31,202 nucleotides of DNA from an uncultured Treponema sp. (GTDB taxonomy: Bacteria > Spirochaetota > Spirochaetia > Treponematales > Treponemataceae). The notes under the pieces were generated by a model. It did no database searches, was not told the DNA's origin, and was given only the letters and a program-made list of their open reading frames with translations. Each line of letters opens with the position of its first letter. The stretch's first letter is position 1. The position numbers and the translations under genes are program-made. Positions 22,938-30,658 of the stretch are shown piece by piece. The DNA is taken from the NCBI GenBank assembly GCA_937902125.1, contig CALDIB010000056.1, positions 1-31,202 on the forward strand. The letters are read 5' to 3'.

Positions 22938-23600
22938 ATGGATTTTGAATTTATAAAAGAAGTCATTCCTCTTTATGCGGACGCGGCGGCTCTTACGCTA
23001 AAAATCGCGCTGGCGGGAATCGCCTTGTCCTTTGTTTTGGGCTTGGCTTGCGCCTTGGCGGTTTACTACAGGGTTCCTGTTTTGCGCCGCCTTGTTTCTT
23101 TTTACATAGCGCTTTCCAGAAACACGCCGCTTTTGATACAGCTTTTCTTTTTGTATTTCGCGCTTCCCAATTTGGGAATAAGGCTTTCCGCCTTCGCTTG
23201 CTGCGTCATTGGCCTTACATTTTTGGGCGGAAGCTACATGGAAGAAACTTTTCGTTCCGCGTTGGAAAGCGTTTCTGTTTCGCAAATAGAAAGCGGCCTT
23301 TGCGTCGGCTTGAGAAAAAGGCAAGTCATGGGATATGTGATTTTTCCCCAGGCGGCCAGCGTTTCCATTCCGGGCTTGTGCGCCAACATAATGTTCCTCA
23401 TAAAAGAGACCAGCGTTTTTAGCATTGTCGCCGTGGCCGACTTGATGTTTGTGGCCAAGGATTTGATAGGCCTTTACTACAAGACCAGCGAAAGCCTTTT
23501 GCTTTTGGCTCTTTCATATTTTGTTTTGCTTTTGCCCGTTTCAATTTTGGCGTCTTATGCCGAGCGGAGGTTGCGCTATGCCCAGTTCGGAAACTCTTGA
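22938..23600 (+). CDS. Polar amino-acid ABC transporter permease (HisM/GlnP type), first subunit
   Basis: 220 aa, about five membrane helices. It is an inner-membrane permease of the polar amino-acid uptake family. Typical marks are SFYIALSRNTPLLIQLFFLYFALP, split as SFYIALSRNTPLL and IQLFFLYFALP (about 54-77), and the ATPase-docking EAA loop ESGLCVGLRKRQVMGYVIFP (about 117-136). It begins with no Shine-Dalgarno and the -10 box lies 8 nt upstream. It overlaps the second permease by 23 nt. The substrate cannot be told from sequence. Confidence 0.9.
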   Translation: MDFEFIKEVIPLYADAAALTLKIALAGIALSFVLGLACALAVYYRVPVLRRLVSFYIALSRNTPLLIQLFFLYFALPNLGIRLSAFACCVIGLTFLGGSYMEETFRSALESVSVSQIESGLCVGLRKRQVMGYVIFPQAASVSIPGLCANIMFLIKETSVFSIVAVADLMFVAKDLIGLYYKTSESLLLLALSYFVLLLPVSILASYAERRLRYAQFGNS

Positions 23601-24285
23601 AATTTTAAGAACGGCCTTCAGCGTTTTTTTTAAGGGAAAGAATTTTGTCCGCCTTTGCGGCGGCCTTTTGGTCACGATAGAAATCGCCGCCGCAAGCGTG
23701 GCTCTTTCAATATTTTTTGGAACGATTTTTGGAATCGTGATGACGGCAAAAAACAAATTTATCCGCGGCGCCTCAAAGCTTTACCTTGAGTTCATGCGAA
23801 TGATGCCCCAACTTGTTCTGCTTTTCATAGCTTATTACGGCTTGACCCGCGCCTTTGGAATTTCTTTAAGCGGCGAGGCGGCCAGCGTTTTGGTCTTTGC
23901 TTTGTGGGGCAGCGCCGAAATGGGCGACCTTGTCCGCGGCGCCTTGCAGTCTGTTCCCCAAAGCCAGTATGAAAGCGCTTTGGCTTTGGGCTTGACAAAA
24001 AGGCAGGTTTTCTTTTACGCCATTCTTCCTCAAACATTGCGCCGCTTGGCGCCCCTTTCCATGAACCTTGTGACGCGAATGATAAAGACAACTTCCCTTG
24101 TGGTTTTTGTCGGCGTAATTGAAGTGGTCAAAATCGGCCAGCAAATAATCGAAGGAAACCGCCTTAAAGTTCCCACTTGCTCAATAGCGGTTTACGCCGT
24201 GATATTCTTCATGTATTTTATTGTCTGCTGGATTTTTTCGGCGTTGGCCGGATTCATAGAAAAAAAACAAAAAGGCTCTTTGTAG
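23578..24285 (+). CDS. Polar amino-acid ABC transporter permease, second subunit
   Basis: 235 aa from ATG 23578, which has GGAGG at 23566-23570; the frame is open further upstream inside the first permease. The family block LYLEFMRMMPQLVLLFIAYYGL (about 68-88; MRxxP where RGTP is usual) and the EAA loop YESALALGLTKRQVFFYAILP (split: YESALALGLTKRQ, VFFYAILP) are clear. It pairs with the first permease as a heterodimer. The ATPase gene follows after 15 nt. Confidence 0.9.
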   Translation: MPSSETLEILRTAFSVFFKGKNFVRLCGGLLVTIEIAAASVALSIFFGTIFGIVMTAKNKFIRGASKLYLEFMRMMPQLVLLFIAYYGLTRAFGISLSGEAASVLVFALWGSAEMGDLVRGALQSVPQSQYESALALGLTKRQVFFYAILPQTLRRLAPLSMNLVTRMIKTTSLVVFVGVIEVVKIGQQIIEGNRLKVPTCSIAVYAVIFFMYFIVCWIFSALAGFIEKKQKGSL

Positions 24286-24300
24286 GATTTGAGGTGAAAA

Positions 24301-25065
24301 ATGCCCTTGCTTGAAATAAAAGACGTTCATAAATCTTTTGAAGGAAAAAAAATCTTGGACGGAATTTCCCTTGACGTTGAAAGGGGAGAAGTTGTGGTGA
24401 TTGTGGGCTCTTCCGGCTGCGGAAAGTCAACACTGCTTAGGTGCGTCAACGGACTTGAAAGCATTGAGGGCGGACAAATAATTCTTGACGGAGAAGTGAT
24501 TTCAAACCGAAAGAAGGACATGCACTTGGTTCGCCAGCGGGTTGGAATGGTTTTTCAAAGCTACGACTTGTTCCCCCACAAAAATGTTTTGGGCAACTTG
24601 CTTTTAGGTCCCATGAAGGCTCAAAAAAGGCCCAGGGGGGAATGCGTACAGGAAGCCAAAGAACTTTTGGCGGCCGTGGGCTTGAGCGACAAAATTTACG
24701 CCTATCCCCGCCAGTTGAGCGGCGGACAAAAGCAGCGGGTGGCCATCGCCCGCGCCCTGATAATGCGTCCTGAAATAATGCTCTTTGACGAGGTTACGGC
24801 CGCCTTGGATCCTGAGATGGTTCGGGAAGTTTTGGATGTAATGGCAAAGCTCGCCGCGCAGGGAAAGACAATGATTATTGTCACTCACCAGATGGAATTC
24901 GCGCGGGCCATCGCCGACCGCGTTTACTTTATCGACCAAGGAAAAATTGTTGAGCAAGGCTTGCCCGACGACTTCTTCCTTAATCCCAAGACAAGCCGCG
25001 CCAAGGAGTTTTTAAAGACCTTTGACTTTGACGACGTTAGGGCGCTCAAAGGCAAGGCCGAATAG
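24301..25065 (+). CDS. Polar amino-acid ABC transporter ATP-binding protein (GlnQ/HisP type)
   Basis: 254 aa. Walker A is GSSGCGKST (residues 36-44), the Q-loop VGMVFQSYDLFPH, the signature LSGGQKQRVAIARAL, Walker B IMLFDEVTAALDPE and the switch IIVTHQME. All catalytic residues are present. It has the usual GlnQ length plus a short C-terminal tail, FDFDDVRALKGKAE. GAGGTGAAAA precedes ATG 24301. It is the last gene of the operon and a strong terminator follows. No substrate-binding protein is encoded here; it must lie elsewhere. Confidence 0.95.
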   Translation: MPLLEIKDVHKSFEGKKILDGISLDVERGEVVVIVGSSGCGKSTLLRCVNGLESIEGGQIILDGEVISNRKKDMHLVRQRVGMVFQSYDLFPHKNVLGNLLLGPMKAQKRPRGECVQEAKELLAAVGLSDKIYAYPRQLSGGQKQRVAIARALIMRPEIMLFDEVTAALDPEMVREVLDVMAKLAAQGKTMIIVTHQMEFARAIADRVYFIDQGKIVEQGLPDDFFLNPKTSRAKEFLKTFDFDDVRALKGKAE

Positions 25066-25074
25066 AAAAGCGCC

Positions 25075-25109
25075 AAAAAAAGCCCGCGGCTTTTAGCCGC
25101 GGGCTTTTT
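25075..25109. terminator. Bidirectional terminator between the ABC operon and pgi
   Basis: AGCCCGCGGCT (25081-25091) pairs with AGCCGCGGGCT (25095-25105) around TTT, with an A-run before and T-run after, so it works from both sides. On the minus strand it is the natural end for the pgi transcript but now lies beyond two extra copies of the pgi tail. Confidence 0.93.
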
Positions 25110-25402
25110 GGTCGGTTTGGAATTATAGACTTGCAATAAAATTACAGGCCCAAAAGTCCGGCAAACTCTTTTAGCGCGCCGTCGTATTGTAGTGAAATAA
25201 CTTTCCTCTAGCAAAACGACGGCGCTTTTTGGTCGGTTTGGAATTATAGATTTACAATAAAACTACAGTCCCAAAAGCCCGGCAAACTCTTTCAAGGCGC
25301 CGTCGTATTGCCAGCGCTCTGAAAGAGCGCGGCGAAATAAATTTCCTCTAGCAAAACGACGGCGCTTTTTGGTCGGTTTGGAATTATAGACTTACAATAA
25401 AC
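25103..25402. repeat. Tandem copies of the pgi 3' end with hairpin elements
   Basis: Units start at 25103, 25224 and 25364 (lengths 121 and 140; the third runs into pgi). Each carries the 16-codon end of pgi on the minus strand (tail A 25142-25189, tail B 25263-25310; the real tail is 25403-25450), its 3' flank, and, in the first two, the dispersed hairpin core (25185-25217 without, 25307-25357 with, the GCGCTC/GAGCGC hairpin). The three tails encode the same residues (QYDGALKEFAGLLGL) and differ by synonymous changes only, including TAA, TAG and TAA stops. Confidence 0.92.
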
Positions 25403-26986
25403 TTACAGTCCCAAAAGTCCGGCAAACTCTTTTAGCGCGCCGTCGTATTGCTTGGACAAAACGGTTTTGGCCAAAACTTTTCCAAGTTGAACGCCTTCCT
25501 GGTCAAAGGAGTTGACGTTCCACAAGAAGCCCTGGAACATGACTTTGTTTTCGTAGTGGGCCAAAAGGGCGCCCAAAGTTTTTGGAGTCAAGCGCTCGCC
25601 GTAAATAAGGCTTGAGGGACGCTCGCCGGCAAAAAACTTGTTGGGATTTTCGTTGTCCTTTCCGCAGGCAAAGGCCACGATTTGCGCTGTGACGTTGGCG
25701 CAAAGCTTTTGCTGGCTTGTGGAGCCTTGGATGTCAACGTCGTTGTTGGCCTGGTTTTCCTTAAAGGCGATGAACTGCAAGGGAATCACGTTTGTTCCCT
25801 GATGCAAAAGCTGGTAGAAGGAATGCTGGCCGTTTGTTCCCGGCTCGCCAAAAATTACGGGGCCTGTGACATAGTCCAATTTCTTTCCGTCCCGGTTCAC
25901 GCTCTTTCCGTTTGACTCCATGTCAAGCTGCTGCAAGTGAGCGGGAAAGCGGCTCAAGCCCTGGGAGTAGGGAAGAATGGCCGTTGAAGGATAGCCCTGA
26001 ACGTTCCTTTCGTAAACGCCGATGAGCGCGTCAAGCATGGCGGGATTTTTGCGGATGTCTTTTTCCGTGGCTGTTTTGTCGGAAGCGGCCGCTCCTTCAA
26101 GGAAGCAGGCGAAAACTTCGGGGCCAAAGGCCAAGGACAGAACCGCTCCGCCCACGCCGGAAGTTGAGGAATAGCGGCCGCCGATGTAGTCGTCCATGTA
26201 AAAGGCCTCCATGTAATCGGCGTTGTGGGCCAAGGGGCTTGTTTCGCTGGTGACGGCAATCATGTGCTTTGAAACGTCAAGGCCGGCCTTTTTGAGCGCG
26301 TCTTTTACAAAGGATTCGTTGGTCAAAGTTTCAAGGGTTGTTCCGCTTTTTGAAACCAAGATGAAAATTGTCTTTGAAACGTCGATGGACTTAAGAACGC
26401 TGGTGGCGTCGTCAGGGTCAACGTTGGAAATGAACTTGGCTTCCATCTTGAATTTTCCGTTGGCCTTGGCCCAATTTTCCAAAGCCAAATACATGGCGCG
26501 GGGGCCCAAGTCGGAGCCTCCGATTCCAATCTGGCAAACTGTGGTGAACTTTTCGCCCTTCTCGTTGGCCACGGCTCCGGAGTGAACCTTGTCGGCAAAG
26601 GCGGCGATTCTCTTTTGTTCGGACAAATAAAATTCCCGCTTGTTCTTTCCGTCGGCCATGACGTCTTTTCCCAACTGTCCCCGGGTAAGCTGGTGCAAGA
26701 CCATGCGCTTCTCGCCGGTGTTCACAACCTCTCCGTTGTAAAGCGCCTCAAACTTTTCTGAAAGCTGGGCTTCCTTGGCAAGTTCGGAAAGAACGTCCAA
26801 AACTTTTTCGTCAACCTGCTTGGCGGCGTAGTTGTAGGCCAAGCCCTCGGCCATCGGAACTGAATATTCTTTGACGCGCCTGGCGGCGCCGTCAGAGCCC
26901 AAAACGTTTTTCAAAGAAACCGCGTTTTTGAGCGACAAAAGCTTTTTAAAGCTTGAAAGAGTGTCAAGGTTTTCCCAAGAAATCAT
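25403..26986 (-). CDS. pgi: Glucose-6-phosphate isomerase
   Basis: 527 aa. It interconverts glucose-6-phosphate and fructose-6-phosphate. It belongs to the long PGI type. Conserved parts are QIGIGGSDLGPRAMYLAL (about 151-168), SKSGTTLETLTNE, the signature DDYIGGRYSSTSGVGG (about 262-277), GTNGQHSFYQLLHQGT and the C-terminal NSFDQEGVQLGK. It starts MISWENLDTL at ATG 26986 with AGAGGG upstream. The 3' end is the first of three tandem tail copies (see the adjoining repeat). It has its own promoter inside the gap to the MATE gene. Confidence 0.97.
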   Translation of the reverse strand: MISWENLDTLSSFKKLLSLKNAVSLKNVLGSDGAARRVKEYSVPMAEGLAYNYAAKQVDEKVLDVLSELAKEAQLSEKFEALYNGEVVNTGEKRMVLHQLTRGQLGKDVMADGKNKREFYLSEQKRIAAFADKVHSGAVANEKGEKFTTVCQIGIGGSDLGPRAMYLALENWAKANGKFKMEAKFISNVDPDDATSVLKSIDVSKTIFILVSKSGTTLETLTNESFVKDALKKAGLDVSKHMIAVTSETSPLAHNADYMEAFYMDDYIGGRYSSTSGVGGAVLSLAFGPEVFACFLEGAAASDKTATEKDIRKNPAMLDALIGVYERNVQGYPSTAILPYSQGLSRFPAHLQQLDMESNGKSVNRDGKKLDYVTGPVIFGEPGTNGQHSFYQLLHQGTNVIPLQFIAFKENQANNDVDIQGSTSQQKLCANVTAQIVAFACGKDNENPNKFFAGERPSSLIYGERLTPKTLGALLAHYENKVMFQGFLWNVNSFDQEGVQLGKVLAKTVLSKQYDGALKEFAGLLGL

Positions 26987-27022
26987 AAAAGCCCTCTTTT
27001 ATTGAAGAATTTAATGGCCGAA

Positions 27023-27051
27023 ATTATAGCGCAAAGAAGTCTGATGTTCAA
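27023..27051 (-). promoter_or_regulatory. Sigma-70 promoter of pgi
   Basis: On the reverse strand, TTGAAC (27051-27046), 17 nt, perfect TATAAT (27028-27023). Start predicted near 27016, leaving a leader of about 30 nt. Confidence 0.85.
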
Positions 27052-27061
27052 CCGCGCTTTT

Positions 27062-28402
27062 TCACACCGCCACATTTTTCATCCAACGCTTGCTTTTTAA
27101 GAGAAAGGCGCTTATGGCCAAGCGGACAAATTCCTCAAGGGAAAGAATGAAGTAAACCCAATGAATGGGAAGGTCAAAAACATAGGCGCTCAAAAAGCCC
27201 AAGGGAACGCCAAAGCCCCAGGTTCCGATTATGTTCACCGCCGTCATCATTTTTGTCTGGCCGCCGGCTTGCAGGACGCCCCCGCCCACAACCATGTTGA
27301 AAACTTTCGCCGTAAAGACCGCCGCGAACGCCAAAAGGATTTTTATCGTGATTTTTCTGGTTTCGGGCGGAACGTTGAAAAGCCTTGCGTAAAGAGGGCT
27401 TAAAAGCGCGGCGGCCCCTCCAATGGCCAAGCCCAAAGCCAGCGCCCAGCGGACAAAGGCGAGCGTCTGCTCGTAGGCCTTCTTTTGGTCGTCAGCGCCC
27501 AAAGTGTTTCCCACGATGATTCCCGCCGCGGCCGCCAAGCCCGACAAGGCTCCTATGGCGATTCCCTGTATTGGATACATCAAGGCCATTGCCGCGCAAG
27601 GCTCCGTTCCCAAGCGGCCGTAAATCACGGCGTAGACGTTTTCGCCAAGCGACCACAAAAATTCTCCCAGCAAAATGGGCGAAAGAACTTGCAGCGCGTT
27701 CTTGACAAATTTTCTTGAAAAGCGGACGGCGGGAAAAAAGAACAAAGAGCGCCTTTTTATTTCCCTAAGAAAAAAGAAAAGGACTATGGCCGCCTCCGCA
27801 AAGCGGGAGATGACAGTGGCCAGCGCCGCGCCTCTTTCTTCCATGGCGGGAAAAATTCCCTTTCCAAAAATTAGAAGCCAGTTGAAAATTGTGTTGATGA
27901 CAATGGAAACGGCTCCAGCCGCCGCGGGAAGGGCCGCCATGTTCAAGTTTCTAAGGACCGCGGACACAAAGAGCGCCGCCGCCGCGGGGAGGCATTCCAG
28001 GGCCCTCCATTTTAAGTACGCGGCCCCTTTTTTTATTGTCTCCAGGTCTGAGGAATAAAGGCCAAGAACTTTTTCAGGAACCAAAAGCGAAAGGCTTGTG
28101 AAAACGGCGCAAAGAAAAAGCGCGATGTAGAGGGGAAAGTAAAAACTGTCCCTGGCTCCTTCTTTTTTGCCCGCGCCCATGTATTGCGCGATTAAGATTC
28201 CCGCCGCGGCGACAAGGGCCGCCGCCGTCACTGAAAAAATTGAAGTGAATTTTCCGGCCAAGCCTATTCCCGCTATGCTTTGGCTTCCCAGCCGGCCTAT
28301 CATGATTTGGTCTATGAGGCCCAAGGACGACTGCATAAGGCTTTGAAGCGTGACGGGGAGGGCGATTTGAAAAAGTTTTTTCTTAAAATCTTTGTCAAAC
28401 AT
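27062..28402 (-). CDS. MATE-family efflux transporter
   Basis: 446 aa from ATG 28402, with twelve predicted membrane helices in two homologous halves. The frame stays open to 28741, but that extension reads antisense to the AraC gene and is rejected. MATE marks are IALPVTLQSLMQSSLGLIDQ (residues 13-32), MIGRLGSQSIAGIGLA, and AQYMGAGKKEGA (about 87-98). In the second half, EFLWSLGENVYAVIYGRLG and GNTLGADDQKKAYE follow. The family exports cationic drugs or metabolites using Na+ or H+ gradients. It starts 90 nt from the divergent AraC-type gene, which may control it. No terminator is seen before the pgi promoter. Confidence 0.9.
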   Translation of the reverse strand: MFDKDFKKKLFQIALPVTLQSLMQSSLGLIDQIMIGRLGSQSIAGIGLAGKFTSIFSVTAAALVAAAGILIAQYMGAGKKEGARDSFYFPLYIALFLCAVFTSLSLLVPEKVLGLYSSDLETIKKGAAYLKWRALECLPAAAALFVSAVLRNLNMAALPAAAGAVSIVINTIFNWLLIFGKGIFPAMEERGAALATVISRFAEAAIVLFFFLREIKRRSLFFFPAVRFSRKFVKNALQVLSPILLGEFLWSLGENVYAVIYGRLGTEPCAAMALMYPIQGIAIGALSGLAAAAGIIVGNTLGADDQKKAYEQTLAFVRWALALGLAIGGAAALLSPLYARLFNVPPETRKITIKILLAFAAVFTAKVFNMVVGGGVLQAGGQTKMMTAVNIIGTWGFGVPLGFLSAYVFDLPIHWVYFILSLEEFVRLAISAFLLKSKRWMKNVAV

Positions 28403-28492
28403 ATTGACATAATAATGTCGTTTGCGCTTAAAATCTTGCTGAAATGTCGCTAATTTATAGCATAATACTGTCAAAAATGGCTGGAGGCGCAA
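28403..28492. promoter_or_regulatory. Divergent MATE/AraC control region with 12-bp direct repeats
   Basis: CATAATAATGTC (28408-28419) and CATAATACTGTC (28461-28472) match at 11 of 12 bases and are 53 bp apart, about five helical turns, same orientation. GACAT/ATGTC (28406-28420) and GCTA/TAGC (28450-28461) form short dyads. Promoter hexamers are weak (TTGCTG with CATAAT at 19 nt on the plus strand). GGAGG at 28484-28488 serves the AraC gene. Confidence 0.45.
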
Positions 28493-29374
28493 ATGAACTC
28501 CCAACGGGAATCCCTTCACGAAAAGACGGCCCACGGAAAAAAGGGCTTTCCCTACACGGTTTACCACGGAAAGATTCCTGAATGGCTTGGCGGATTTCCC
28601 CTTCATTGGCACGACGAGTTTGAGATGATTTACGTGGCCAAGGGGGCCGTGGACTTTACGGTGGAAAAAAGCAGGATTGAGGCTAAGGCTGGCGATCTTG
28701 CGCTGGTGGCGCCAAGAACCGTCCATTCCATTGAGCGGCATAAGGACGAGGCCGGAGAATATTTCAACATTCTTTTTTCATTTTCACTGCTTGAGGAAAA
28801 TCCTGAGTCTTGGTGCTTTAGAAAATATTTTTTGGATTTTTTTGAGGAAGGCGCTCTGGCCTTGTTCCACCTAAAAAAGGGAAGCGCCTTGAACAAAAAG
28901 CTGGCGGCGGCCGCAAAAGACTTGATTCGCCACTCGCGGCAAAACTACACCGGCTACGAGCTTATGGTAAAGTCAAGGCTTTTTTCCGCCGTACACTTGA
29001 TTCGACAAAATTGCCTTCAAAAAGGCGGCCGTAAAAAAACAAGGTCCTCCGCCGCCGCAGAGCGCCTAAAAAAAGTTCTTTCCTACGCGGCGATGAATTT
29101 CACAAAAAAAATTTCCATTCAAGACGCGGCTTCTGTCTGCGCCATTTCTCCCGGAAATTTCATGAAGTTTTTTAAAGCCCAAACTGGAATGAGCTTTGTT
29201 CAATATTTAAATGACTACCGCCTTGAGGCCGCCGCCGAGCGCCTTTTGAACAGCCAGGATTCCGTCACTGACATAGCGCTTGACAACGGCTTTGAAAACG
29301 TGTCCTATTTTATTCGTTCTTTTAGAAAAAAGTTTTCCCTTTCCCCTAGGGAATACAGAAAGAGGCGGCTTTAG
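28493..29374 (+). CDS. AraC-family transcriptional regulator with cupin sensor domain
   Basis: 293 aa. The N-terminal cupin-like domain includes FPLHWHDEFEMIYVAKGAVD (about 35-54; the HWHDEFE metal-like strand) and GDLALVAPRTVHSIE. The C-terminal double helix-turn-helix (about 190-293) ends with ITDIALDNGFENVSYFIRSF-type sequence (here VTDIALDNGFENVSYFIRSF) and FRKKFSLSPREYRKRRL, the AraC signature. GGAGG lies 5-9 nt upstream. It is divergent from the MATE exporter and shares direct repeats with it, so control of the exporter and itself is likely but inferred. It is likely sugar- or drug-responsive; the ligand is unknown. Confidence 0.92.
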   Translation: MNSQRESLHEKTAHGKKGFPYTVYHGKIPEWLGGFPLHWHDEFEMIYVAKGAVDFTVEKSRIEAKAGDLALVAPRTVHSIERHKDEAGEYFNILFSFSLLEENPESWCFRKYFLDFFEEGALALFHLKKGSALNKKLAAAAKDLIRHSRQNYTGYELMVKSRLFSAVHLIRQNCLQKGGRKKTRSSAAAERLKKVLSYAAMNFTKKISIQDAASVCAISPGNFMKFFKAQTGMSFVQYLNDYRLEAAAERLLNSQDSVTDIALDNGFENVSYFIRSFRKKFSLSPREYRKRRL

Positions 29375-29871
29375 CGGCAGAGAATTTGTCGAATGAGCTC
29401 TTTTCCGGCGGAACTTTTGGCCGCCCGCTCCAAAAAGTTTTGGGCGTTCTTTTCGCTCCAGCCGTTTTTGCAGGCGTTGGCTATGTAGTCGGCCTCAAGG
29501 AGAATCTGCCAGTCCGCGCCAAAATCGCCCTTAAAAGTGTGATGCTTTGAAACCAAGAAGGCCGCGCGCTCTATTTGCTCTTGGCTTAATCCTGAGTCCA
29601 AAAGAAAGTCTTTCGCCATGGGGCCGCCAACTTTTTCTTGCGCCTTTCCGTCGGCGCGGCCAAATTCTTTTCTAAGGGAAGGGCAGGCGATGTCGTGAAC
29701 CAGCGCGGCCGCTTCCAGAACCAATTGACTTTGGCCGTCAAGGCCTTCCAGCCGCCCGATTGTCTTTGCGTAGGCCCAGACACGGACAAGATGGTCTATG
29801 TCGTGAATGTTCCCCTCCGAAAAGGCAATCATTTTGCGCATGATTTTTTCGATGATGTTTTTTTCCGCCAT
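29371..29871 (-). CDS. HD-domain phosphohydrolase
   Basis: 166 aa. It is a small single-domain metal-dependent phosphohydrolase. The H...HD...D pattern is present: NIHDIDHLVRVWAYAK (first His at 23), AAALVHDIACPS (HD at 59-60), LVSKHHTF and the last Asp in LLEADYIANA. Such proteins often dephosphorylate nucleotides or act in signalling; the substrate is unknown. Its stop overlaps the AraC stop on the other strand by 4 nt, a tail-to-tail overlap. The 167-nt region upstream is filled with hairpin repeats and I see no clear promoter. Confidence 0.88.
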   Translation of the reverse strand: MAEKNIIEKIMRKMIAFSEGNIHDIDHLVRVWAYAKTIGRLEGLDGQSQLVLEAAALVHDIACPSLRKEFGRADGKAQEKVGGPMAKDFLLDSGLSQEQIERAAFLVSKHHTFKGDFGADWQILLEADYIANACKNGWSEKNAQNFLERAAKSSAGKELIRQILCR

Positions 29872-29897
29872 GGCTTTCAGATTATATTAAGAAATGA

Positions 29898-30036
29898 AGG
29901 AAACCTCGAAAAACTCCCTTTCAGAAAGTTTTTCGAGGTTCCTGCGAGTTGCAAGTCGCTATAATAGCGCGACTTACAACATTGCATTTTCAAAGTTGCC
30001 TCTAAAAACTGAAGTTTTTAGAGGCTCCCTGAAAAG
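29898..30036. repeat. Cluster of three hairpins, including a dispersed covarying repeat
   Basis: Hairpin 1 (29902-29940): AACCTCGAAAAACT faces AGTTTTTCGAGGTT, 11-nt loop. Hairpin 2 (29948-29980): GTTGCAAGTCGC faces GCGACTTACAAC, one mismatch. Hairpin 3 (29998-30025): GCCTCTAAAAACT faces AGTTTTTAGAGGC, 2-nt loop. The stretch 29978-30028 is about 88% identical to the inverse complement of 31151-31201. No coding capacity. Confidence 0.85.
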
Positions 30037-30038
30037 AA

Positions 30039-30641
30039 TCAACCGCGCTTAGTTTTGCCGCCGCCCTTGTCCTTCTGAGAATCTTCTTCCCGCTCAATTA
30101 ATTTAAGCATGTCCTCAGACCATTTGGCCACGGCCTTGTAAAAGCCTTTTCCGTAATCGGCGGTCATTTTCCAGTAAAATTCCCTGCGGTCAAAAAGCTT
30201 GTCCTTTGCGTCGGCTTCCACCGGCTTTTTGTCCGAAACGTTTATTTTGGCGGCGGCTTCCTTGTAACGGTCGCGGCAAAGAGTCAAAAGTTTTTTCGCG
30301 CTCTCCGTTTCGCTGTCTCCGCCAAAAAAAATCCGCATCATCATAAGATTTTTTGTCTTTAAGATTTGCTCTATGTCGTCTTCCGGGCGGGAAAGCCAAT
30401 CCTTCAATTCCTTTCTTCCCTTGTCCGTGATTGAGTAAATTTTTTTGTTTGGCCGGTCAGTTTGAATTTCAATCGCGGAAGAAAGCCAGCCGTCCGCCTC
30501 CATGCTTGAAAGCTCTCGGTATATTTGGCTTGTCTTGGCTTCCCAAAAGAAGGCGATGGTTTTTTTGAAAAAAGCGTCAAGGTCGTAGCCTGTCATGCTT
30601 TTGTAATTCAAAAGTCCCAGCAATCCGTATCTTAAAGACAT
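30039..30641 (-). CDS. PadR-family transcriptional regulator
   Basis: 200 aa. The N-terminal winged helix (residues 1-85) shows the PadR pattern: SLRYGLLGLLNYKSMTGYDL, FFWEAKTSQIYRELSSME, DGWL, and the wing with DRPNKKIYSITDKGRKEL. The C-terminal part (90-180) is a helical dimer domain of the Vir_act_alpha_C type, and the end is Lys-rich. PadR proteins usually repress a nearby operon and are released by small molecules or stress. It is downstream of a lipoprotein gene by 17 nt, in one operon, and the operon's start region holds a 28-bp dyad. AAGAG precedes ATG 30641. Confidence 0.92.
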   Translation of the reverse strand: MSLRYGLLGLLNYKSMTGYDLDAFFKKTIAFFWEAKTSQIYRELSSMEADGWLSSAIEIQTDRPNKKIYSITDKGRKELKDWLSRPEDDIEQILKTKNLMMMRIFFGGDSETESAKKLLTLCRDRYKEAAAKINVSDKKPVEADAKDKLFDRREFYWKMTADYGKGFYKAVAKWSEDMLKLIEREEDSQKDKGGGKTKRG

Positions 30642-30658
30642 TCTCTTATTATCGCAGT

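Noticed and set aside
22592..22966. Minus-strand 124-aa open frame in the murI-permease gap
   Set aside because: It crosses hairpins and the operon promoter, has no ribosome site and no recognisable domain.
27062..28741. Long N-terminal extension of the MATE protein (559 aa)
   Set aside because: The first 113 residues are antisense to the AraC-type gene and lack membrane-protein character; the family start is at ATG 28402.
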